From Halobacillus litoralis (GTDB lineage: Bacteria > Bacillota > Bacilli > Bacillales > Halobacillaceae), in the NCBI RefSeq assembly GCF_009856355.1, contig NZ_WMEW01000004.1, positions 124,001 to 188,000 on the forward strand: a DNA stretch of 64,000 nucleotides, written 5' to 3'. Positions 58,170 to 64,000 of this stretch are shown piece by piece (the first letter of the stretch is position 1; every line of letters begins with the position of its first letter). The translations under genes and the position numbers were made by a program. Under the pieces are notes generated by a model. It saw only the letters and a list, made by a program, of their open reading frames with translations. It had not been told where the DNA came from and did no database searches.

Positions 58170-59465
58170 TTAATCAAAGAAATACTTTAAGAGATTGCTG
58201 AAGCCTGACTCTTTTTTCTTTTCTGTTTTTTCTTTTTCTTCTTTAGGCTGTGGTTTTGCCGAACGCTTCTGCTTTTTCGGCTGAGGTCTTTCCTGAAGTT
58301 CATCTGAGACAGAAGGAAATATCTCTTTTCCTTGTATTTTCGCATTACGATAGGCGAATTGCAAGATGCCTACGCCGCTCGTAAACTGCGGCTCACGAAC
58401 ACCGATATAGTCAGGGATAGCCAGTCTTACGTTAGCGTGGAATACATCCTGGGCAAGCTCAAGCACTCCCGGCATATTCATCGTACCACCGGTGAGCACA
58501 AAACCTCCTGGTAATTCACGAACACCCATTTTCTGAAGTTCCTGTGCTGCAAAGACGAAAATTTCTTCTAGTCTAGCTTCAATCATATCAGAGATTTGCA
58601 ATTGATTGAATGCCTGTTGACGATTACTGCCAATAATTGTGACGGAAAAATTTTCATCTTCATTCGCATCGTCAAAAAAAGCGTGTCCATGTTCCACTTT
58701 CACCTGTTCCGCTTCTTCCGTTGATGTACGCAGACCAATGGATAAATCCTTAGTAAGGTTATCGCCGCCGAAAGGAATCATGCTCGTACCTTTCAAGTGA
58801 CCCTCTTCAAACACAGAGATCGTAGTCGATCCGCCCCCTACATCAATCAGTGCAACGCCGAGATTCGTCTCGTCGCTGGAAAGGGATACGGTCCCGGAGG
58901 CAAGAGGCTGCAGACATACATCAAGCACTTCCAGCCCTGCTCGTTCCACACATTTGAGTGTATTATGTAAAACGGTTTTCGCGCAGGTTATAATCATGCC
59001 TTCCATTTCAAGACGGACACCGATCATACCACGTGGGTCAGTAATTTCATCCTGCCCATCAACAATAAACTGCCGCGGAATCACATCGATGATTTCGCGC
59101 TCCGGCGGAATGGAGAGGACCTGGGCAGCATCAATCACCCTTGTTATATCCTCGTTGCCGATTTCTCTCGTTTCACTGGAAACCGCCACAACTCCATGAC
59201 ACGGCTGCAGTTGTATATGATTGCCGTTGACGCCTACGACGACACGGTCGATTTTCATATCCACCATACGTTCCGCCTGTTCGACGGCTGACCGAATCGA
59301 ATGAACGGTTTGATCGATATCCACGATCGCTCCTTTTTTCATCCCATTCGATTTTGCTGTACCAACCCCAATGATGTTGAGGCTGTCATTCATAATTTCA
59401 CCAATGATTACTTTAATTCGACTTGTGCCTATATCTAAACTTACTAGTATTTCATTTTGATTCAC
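58170..59465 (-). CDS. ftsA: Cell division actin-like protein FtsA
   Basis: Tethers FtsZ to the membrane. 431 residues, actin fold: VSLDIGTSRIKVIIGE (about 8), DVGGGSTTISVF (about 205), GGFVLTGGTMNMPGV (about 328), and a C-terminal amphipathic membrane helix (SGFSNLLKYFFD). A Lys/Glu-rich linker (390-420) precedes it. Start is GTG at 59465 with AGGAGGTG nine bases before; longer openings lack an RBS. Confidence 0.97.
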   Translation of the reverse strand: MNQNEILVSLDIGTSRIKVIIGEIMNDSLNIIGVGTAKSNGMKKGAIVDIDQTVHSIRSAVEQAERMVDMKIDRVVVGVNGNHIQLQPCHGVVAVSSETREIGNEDITRVIDAAQVLSIPPEREIIDVIPRQFIVDGQDEITDPRGMIGVRLEMEGMIITCAKTVLHNTLKCVERAGLEVLDVCLQPLASGTVSLSSDETNLGVALIDVGGGSTTISVFEEGHLKGTSMIPFGGDNLTKDLSIGLRTSTEEAEQVKVEHGHAFFDDANEDENFSVTIIGSNRQQAFNQLQISDMIEARLEEIFVFAAQELQKMGVRELPGGFVLTGGTMNMPGVLELAQDVFHANVRLAIPDYIGVREPQFTSGVGILQFAYRNAKIQGKEIFPSVSDELQERPQPKKQKRSAKPQPKEEKEKTEKKKESGFSNLLKYFFD

Positions 59466-59766
59466 CAGTGACGCACCTCCTGTTACAAGCCATATGAGTA
59501 GTTCAAAGCATATCGAATTCATGTAGAAAATACAATCATTGCAATATAAACGTAAATGAAATGATATATTACATGGGTCATATCCTTTGATTTCAGTATA
59601 AAAAACCAGTACATTAGTTGTTTTCCACAGACTTTCGTTAATTTCCTCTTACATACGCTTATTTTTTTTGTTTTCCACTAGTCATTCCAGGATAACCACA
59701 GGATTCAGGTAAAAATTGGATCACACGCTTCCCCCCTGCGCCCGGCCCGCGGAAACAGAAGTGTCG
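59466..59766 (-). promoter_or_regulatory. Upstream region of ftsA with sigma-H-like promoter
   Basis: No gene seen in this 301-base, AT-rich gap. On the minus strand AGAGGAAAT (59649-59641), 12 bases, GTGGAAA (59628-59622) resembles the sigma-H consensus RnAGGAwWW-n11/12-RnnGAAT. B. subtilis ftsAZ also has a sigma-H promoter. ylxW, ylxX and sbp of B. subtilis are absent here. Confidence 0.5.
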
Positions 59767-60696
59767 TTACTCCTGTCTTAAAGGTTCGTCGACGACCGGT
59801 TCCTGTGAACGTTCAGGGTCAGCGGCTGGATCTTCCTGCTCCGGTTCTCCGGACGGCTGTCCACCCTCTTCAACCGGTTCTTCACTCTCCACCCCGGAAC
59901 CGGAGGATTCACCGGTCCCGGCATTCTCTTCACTGCCTTCAGCAGCATTGAATTCTTCAAAATAGGCCCCTACATCAATATGGATGATGCCTTCCGCACC
60001 CTCTTCCAGCTGTGCGGCAATCGAAGGATAGGCCGGCATTTTTTCTGAGAACGTCCGGATGGATGCTTCCACCTGGTACCCATCATTCATATACAGACGG
60101 ATTTTATAAGGGTTCCCGTCTTCCGGCTCCCAGTGAACCTCTGAAATCAAGTCAGAAACACTTGAAGGAAGTTCCTTTAATTCCCTGGACATTTCCTTCA
60201 GATAGGTTTCCTTATTGAATCCTGCTAAAACCGGAGCGTCCCCGCCAGGGAGGGCTGTTTCTTCCTCCAGCCTTGAACCGTCTTCCATTATGACATCGTA
60301 CCGGCCATTGCTCTGTACATATCCAATCCGTGCCGCTTCCTCCACTTCGATGGTTACATTGTTTGGAAAGGACCGGTCTATAGAAGCAAAAGTAATTTCC
60401 TCGTGGGATTCAATCTTTTCCTTTAATGCTTCCGGATCAATCCTCCAGTAATTCGTTTCGGTGGTGATTCCGGCAAGCGTCTGGATTTCCTCTGCCGAGA
60501 CATGGTACTCCCCTTCCACGGTGATATTCCGGACATTACTGAGTGGAGACTGCAGATAAACAACAGCAGCAATTAGAAAAAATAAAATCGTTAAGTATAA
60601 GATTAAACGGCGGTTGGCTTTTTTACGCCTCGTCTGTTTCAATTTTGGTATACGGTCTTCTATGGAAACCACTTTTCTTTCTTCCATAACGGGCAT
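59767..60696 (-). CDS. divIB: Cell division protein DivIB/FtsQ
   Basis: Bitopic divisome protein. 309 residues: basic cytosolic N-terminus (KLKQTRRKKANRR), one membrane helix (LILYLTILFFLIAAVVYLQ, about 31-49), POTRA domain (about 52-122, VRNITVEGEYHVSAEEIQTL), beta domain, and a long acidic, Pro/Ser-rich C-terminal tail (about 248-309) with more than twenty Glu/Asp. Start either at 60696 or three codons later; RBS AAGGAG. Here it follows spoVE without murG or murB in between. Confidence 0.95.
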   Translation of the reverse strand: MPVMEERKVVSIEDRIPKLKQTRRKKANRRLILYLTILFFLIAAVVYLQSPLSNVRNITVEGEYHVSAEEIQTLAGITTETNYWRIDPEALKEKIESHEEITFASIDRSFPNNVTIEVEEAARIGYVQSNGRYDVIMEDGSRLEEETALPGGDAPVLAGFNKETYLKEMSRELKELPSSVSDLISEVHWEPEDGNPYKIRLYMNDGYQVEASIRTFSEKMPAYPSIAAQLEEGAEGIIHIDVGAYFEEFNAAEGSEENAGTGESSGSGVESEEPVEEGGQPSGEPEQEDPAADPERSQEPVVDEPLRQE

Positions 60697-61046
60697 TTCT
60701 CCTTCTAACTGGACACCCTTCCGCTGTCTCTCTAGGTGTTTGAAAGAATGATTGTCCTCGCAAAGGTGCCGGGATTCCCTGCTACACCTAATTGGTTCCC
60801 ATTATATCACAAAATAAGGGGCGGAGATTGAGTGAGTTTTACTAGATTCCTAACATTTTTGTGCAGAAGCCGTCCCTTATCTGATCATTATGTAAAAAGG
60901 GGCTTCTTTCCTGTTTCCAACGAGAAGCACCGCACACATAATTACCCCGGTACTTCCATGGACAAACCTTCATTTCCCTGCCAATTTTTTCTTGGCTTTG
61001 TCCTCCCTGAAAAACGTTGAGACCGCTGCCATCAACGGCAGCGGTC
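60697..61046 (-). promoter_or_regulatory. Intergenic region before divIB with extended -10 promoter
   Basis: No coding sequence supported in this 350-base gap. A TGATATAAT extended -10 (60809-60801) on the minus strand starts a leader of about 100 bases. In that leader AGGTGT near 60733 can pair with ACACCT near 60784. murG and murB, expected here from B. subtilis, are not present. Confidence 0.5.
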
Positions 61047-61051
61047 TCAAC
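61010..61051 (-). terminator. Intrinsic terminator after spoVE/ftsW
   Basis: Perfect 15-bp stem GTTGAGACCGCTGCC/GGCAGCGGTCTCAAC (61016-61030 with 61037-61051), 6-base loop, GTTTTT on the minus strand. Separates the mraY-murD-spoVE unit from divIB. Confidence 0.9.
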
Positions 61052-62144
61052 GGCTGGAATAGCGGCTCACGCTGAGCAGCAGTCCAAGTGAAGCGAGCGT
61101 CAAAGTCAGGGAAGATCCGCCATAACTGACAAGCGGCAGAGTGATGCCGGTTACAGGAATCAGACCAGTGACAACACTGACGTTAATCATCACTTGGATA
61201 CTGACCATCCCCACAATACCCAGAGCAAGCAGCGAGCCGAACAAATCCGGAGCCAGCAGGCTTGTGCGGATCCCCCTCCAGAGGACGATGAAGAATAGAG
61301 AAAGGATAAAAAAACCACCAAGGAATCCAAGCTCTTCGGCTAGGACAGCAAATATAAAATCGGTCTGCGGTTCTGGAAGATAAAAGAATTTCTGCATACT
61401 GTTACCAAGACCAAGTCCAAGCAGACCACCCGGGCCGATCGCATACAGCGACTGGATGATTTGAAACCCCGCCCCGAGCGGGTCTTCCCACGGGTGAAGA
61501 AAAGCGGTAATCCTTTTGATCCGGTAAGGGGCAGAGGCAATCAATCCGATCATCCCCGCCATTCCGGCGGCTGCAATCCACATGAAGTGACTGATCCTTG
61601 CACCGGACGTAAACAACATGACAAGACATGTCCCAACCATAACAACGCCTGTCCCTAAATCCGGCTGCAGCATAATCAGGGCAAAAGGAAAAAGGATCAG
61701 GGCCAATGCAGGAAGAAAGCCCTCCTGGAACGAATTCATCTTCTTCTGTCGTTCCGATAGAAAACGTGAGAGATACAATATTAACCCAAGCTTCATAAAT
61801 TCAGACGGCTGGATACTGAACATGCCGACACCAATCCAGCTCCTTGCCCCCCCTCTCACCATCCCGACACCCGGGATGAGAACAGCAGCAAGAAAAACCA
61901 GGCAGATAATCATGATCTTCTTTGAGTGCGGATGCCAGACATAATATGGAATCCTGGAAAGGACGACCATGGCTATCAATCCCGCAGCTGCAAAAAGGAT
62001 CTGCCGCTTGGCAAAGAACCATGGATCGTCAAATTTGTATTCCGACCAGATGCTGGAGGAACTGTAAACCATAACAATTCCCATGATCAAAATGCCGAGA
62101 ATAGCGGTGACCAACCATAGATCCGGCTTTTTTTTCGTTTCCAT
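61047..62144 (-). CDS. spoVE: SEDS-family glycosyltransferase SpoVE/FtsW
   Basis: Polytopic peptidoglycan polymerase or lipid II-handling protein of the SEDS family, 365 residues, about ten membrane helices. Family marks: VMVYSSSSIWSEYKF (about 26), RGGARSWIGVGMFSIQPSEF (about 97, written in part), LQPDLGTGVVMVGT (about 157), FIFAVLAEELGF (about 262) and TGITLPLVSYGGSSL (about 332). Position after murD points to SpoVE (spore cortex), but FtsW cannot be excluded. ATG at 62144; ATG seven codons earlier overlaps the RBS. Confidence 0.93.
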   Translation of the reverse strand: METKKKPDLWLVTAILGILIMGIVMVYSSSSIWSEYKFDDPWFFAKRQILFAAAGLIAMVVLSRIPYYVWHPHSKKIMIICLVFLAAVLIPGVGMVRGGARSWIGVGMFSIQPSEFMKLGLILYLSRFLSERQKKMNSFQEGFLPALALILFPFALIMLQPDLGTGVVMVGTCLVMLFTSGARISHFMWIAAAGMAGMIGLIASAPYRIKRITAFLHPWEDPLGAGFQIIQSLYAIGPGGLLGLGLGNSMQKFFYLPEPQTDFIFAVLAEELGFLGGFFILSLFFIVLWRGIRTSLLAPDLFGSLLALGIVGMVSIQVMINVSVVTGLIPVTGITLPLVSYGGSSLTLTLASLGLLLSVSRYSSR

Positions 62145-62173
62145 AAGAAAAGCCCTACCTCCCATCTGAAATG

Positions 62174-62206
62174 GAAAACAGGGCTTAAGCTTGTCACATA
62201 AGCCCT
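62174..62206 (-). terminator. Weak stem-loop between murD and spoVE
   Basis: AGGGCTTA/TAAGCCCT (62180-62187 with 62199-62206), then TGTTTT on the minus strand. May reduce read-through into spoVE. Confidence 0.5.
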
Positions 62207-62208
62207 TA

Positions 62209-63552
62209 TTAAAGGGTATGCACAGCTTCTATAAACATGTGGCCTCTTTCTTCGAATGTTTTGTATTGATCCCAGCTTGCACAGGCGGGACTCAACAAGA
62301 TGACATCATCTTCCCGGGAGCGCTGATAGGCTTCCTTGACAGCCTCCTGCATCGTTTCAACCTTCACGACGTCAGAAATCCCAGCCTGTGCCGCCGTGCC
62401 TGCAAGCAGGTCCGCGGTTTCACCAAATACAACCATGGATGTCACTCCGCCCAGATAAGGAATCAAACCATCAAAGCTCGTACCTCTGTCCAGACCGCCG
62501 GCCAGAAGGATGACAGGCTTCTCAAAGGACCTCAGCGCATAGGAGGTTGCCAGGAGATTCGTTGCTTTTGAATCGTTATAGAAAAGCCGGCCATTTTTGT
62601 TTGTCACATACTGCAGGCGGTGCGGAACCCCGGCAAATGTTGAAAGCACCTCAACGATCGCTTCACTTCTGATGCCGTTCGCTTTTACCGCCGCTACAGC
62701 AGCGAGAATGTTCTGCAGGTTCTGCTCTCCTACGAGAACAATGTCTTCTTTTTTCATAATGGCTTCCTGCTCAAAGTAGATGAAAGTCTCGTCAGCCCAG
62801 GCTCCTTTCCCTTGTTCCTTCAGGGAAAAAGGGATAAGCTCCGCGTTCACATCAGGCAGGAAGGATCCAATAGCTGCATCATCAGCGTTGTACACAAGAA
62901 CGTCTTCTTCTGTCTGGTTTTTTGTAATCCGGGCTTTGGCTTTATGATAATTGTCCAGCGTGTGATGATAATCCAGATGGGCTTCATACAGGTTCAGCCA
63001 GACAGCGATATCCGGACGGAAAGTTTCTGTTCCCAGCAGCTGGAAAGAGGACAATTCAGTCACCATGGTTTCATCTTCTGACGTATTCCTCGCCACTTCA
63101 CAGGATACATGGCCGATGTTGCCGGCCAGGGAAACAGGCTTGTGATCCGCTTGAATCATTTCATGAATCAGCGTCGTTGTCGTTGTTTTTCCGTTGGAAC
63201 CTGTCACCGCGATCATCGGGCCCTCGTGAAGCCATCCCGTCAGTTCCACTTCTGTTACGACAGGAAGACGGCGGTTGACCGCTTCCGCCACCACCGGGTT
63301 CTCATAAGGAATGCCGGGATTCTTAATTACATAATCGACGTCATCCAGCACAGATAGCGGATGGCCGCCTGTAATCACTTCCGCCCCGCTTTCCTTCAAG
63401 TAGAGCACTTCCGGGCTGTCCGGATCCGCTTTAAAGTCATTGATTCTTACCTTCACTCCACTCTCAAGCAGCAGCTGTGCCGCTGCAGTCCCGCTTTTAG
63501 CGAGGCCGAGGACGAGCACACGTGTATAAGGAAATCCGCTTAACTTCTTCAT
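62209..63552 (-). CDS. murD: UDP-N-acetylmuramoylalanine--D-glutamate ligase
   Basis: Adds D-glutamate to UDP-MurNAc-L-Ala in the cytoplasm. 447 residues: N-terminal Rossmann domain ([20 protein letters not shown], about 12), ATP P-loop [18 protein letters not shown] (about 114), [14 protein letters not shown] (about 138), and C-terminal ligand domain with [20 protein letters not shown] (about 318) and LLAGGLDRG. Start overlaps the mraY stop by four bases. Confidence 0.98.
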   Translation of the reverse strand: MKKLSGFPYTRVLVLGLAKSGTAAAQLLLESGVKVRINDFKADPDSPEVLYLKESGAEVITGGHPLSVLDDVDYVIKNPGIPYENPVVAEAVNRRLPVVTEVELTGWLHEGPMIAVTGSNGKTTTTTLIHEMIQADHKPVSLAGNIGHVSCEVARNTSEDETMVTELSSFQLLGTETFRPDIAVWLNLYEAHLDYHHTLDNYHKAKARITKNQTEEDVLVYNADDAAIGSFLPDVNAELIPFSLKEQGKGAWADETFIYFEQEAIMKKEDIVLVGEQNLQNILAAVAAVKANGIRSEAIVEVLSTFAGVPHRLQYVTNKNGRLFYNDSKATNLLATSYALRSFEKPVILLAGGLDRGTSFDGLIPYLGGVTSMVVFGETADLLAGTAAQAGISDVVKVETMQEAVKEAYQRSREDDVILLSPACASWDQYKTFEERGHMFIEAVHTL

Positions 63553-64000
63553 CCAAACATCACCTCAATATAGATACCGAGCACGGCAAAAATCAGTCCG
63601 ACTGCCCAGAATGTCGTCACGACACGCCACTCAGACCAGCCCTTCAATTCATAATGGTGGTGAAGCGGACTCATTTTGAACACGCGTTTTCCAGTTGTTT
63701 TAAAGGAAATGACCTGGATAATGACCGAGAGGGTTTCCAGGACGAAGACCCCGCCGACCACGACGAGAATCAGTTCCATTTTTGTTAAAATAGCAATCAT
63801 GGCAATGGCTCCGCCGAGAGCCAGGGAACCCGTATCCCCCATAAATACTTTGGCAGGGTGGGCGTTAAAGACAAGGAACCCGAGCAGGGCACCGACAATA
63901 GCCAGAGAAAAAATGGTGACTTCCACGTTCAGCTGTCCTGTCCACGCAAGAATTCCGAATGCACCAAAGGCAATCGCAGCCGTACCGGCCAGAAGACCGT
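63549..64000 (-). CDS. mraY: Phospho-MurNAc-pentapeptide transferase MraY, C-terminal part (runs off the window)
   Basis: Membrane enzyme that makes lipid I. The last 150 codons are visible; the 5' part lies beyond base 64000. From the window edge the frame reads [19 protein letters not shown], the end of the conserved GLDGL region, then [20 protein letters not shown] (with catalytic Asp) and [18 protein letters not shown], the signature HHH motif. A start at 63926 would be false, since homology continues upstream. Confidence 0.97.
   Translation of the reverse strand, partial: GLLAGTAAIAFGAFGILAWTGQLNVEVTIFSLAIVGALLGFLVFNAHPAKVFMGDTGSLALGGAIAMIAILTKMELILVVVGGVFVLETLSVIIQVISFKTTGKRVFKMSPLHHHYELKGWSEWRVVTTFWAVGLIFAVLGIYIEVMFG

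Noticed and set aside
60832..61020. Plus-strand ORF between spoVE and divIB
   Set aside because: No RBS, low-quality composition, within a regulatory gap; not a murG or murB remnant.

Overview
The window is a stretch of Firmicutes core chromosome from an endospore-forming member of the Bacillaceae. The genus cannot be fixed from sequence alone. Evidence is spoVM, spoIIGA, sigE, sigG, divIVA, remA, prkC/prpC, PyrR attenuators and SAM-I (S-box) riboswitches in an order that, read on the minus strand, follows the Bacillus subtilis mraY-to-recG region. Acidic tails on several proteins (PrkC, DivIB) would fit a halotolerant relative, but that is only an inference. Almost every gene is on the minus strand.

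Layout, low to high coordinate. (1) 1-2.6 kb: 5' part of recG and the serine dehydratase pair sdaAA/sdaAB, preceded by a perfect-consensus cre box. (2) 2.7-15.7 kb: a block that separates sdaAB from fakA, genes that are neighbours in B. subtilis. It holds an AzgA-type purine permease, a Cys-pair hypothetical protein, a small heat shock protein, a nine-gene sulfate-assimilation and siroheme operon (cysH-sat-cysC-cobA-sirB-sirC-hemD-cysJ-cysI) and a divergent TauE/SafE transporter. The operon and the transporter are each headed by a SAM-I riboswitch with its own terminator. (3) 15.8-31.8 kb: fakA, asp23, rpmB, spoVM, thiN, rpe, rsgA, prkC, prpC, rsmB, fmt, priA, coaBC, rpoZ, gmk, remA, yicC. (4) 31.9-36.7 kb: rqcH on the plus strand, a tiny basic peptide gene, an FUSC-family membrane protein and a small membrane protein; this is where B. 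subtilis keeps its cysH operon. (5) 36.7-48.6 kb: the de novo pyrimidine operon pyrR-pyrP-pyrB-pyrC-carA-carB-pyrK-pyrD-pyrF-pyrE with three PyrR-binding attenuators. (6) 48.6-64 kb: rluD, lspA, divIVA, ylmH-ylmG-sepF-ylmE-ylmD-ylmC, the sporulation cluster sigG-sigE-spoIIGA, and the division and cell-wall genes ftsZ, ftsA, divIB, spoVE/ftsW, murD and the 3' end of mraY.

How the genes work together: sulfate is activated (Sat, CysC), reduced (CysH, CysJI), and the siroheme cofactor of CysI is made from uroporphyrinogen III by CobA/SirC/SirB, with HemD supplying the precursor; SAM level gates the whole set. UMP synthesis is gated by PyrR. Division proteins FtsZ/FtsA/SepF/DivIVA/DivIB sit beside the sigma E/G sporulation module.

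I found no phage, IS element, CRISPR array, tRNA or rRNA, and no clearly new multi-gene system. Points worth a second look are translation starts (an apparent ATT start for spoIIGA; TTG starts for spoVM, remA, cysJ, sigG and rluD), the moved and enlarged cys operon with its S-box TauE partner, the absence of several genes that B. subtilis has inside these operons (def, rlmN, ileS, murG, murB), and a short basic peptide gene whose ribosome-binding site lies in a hairpin.
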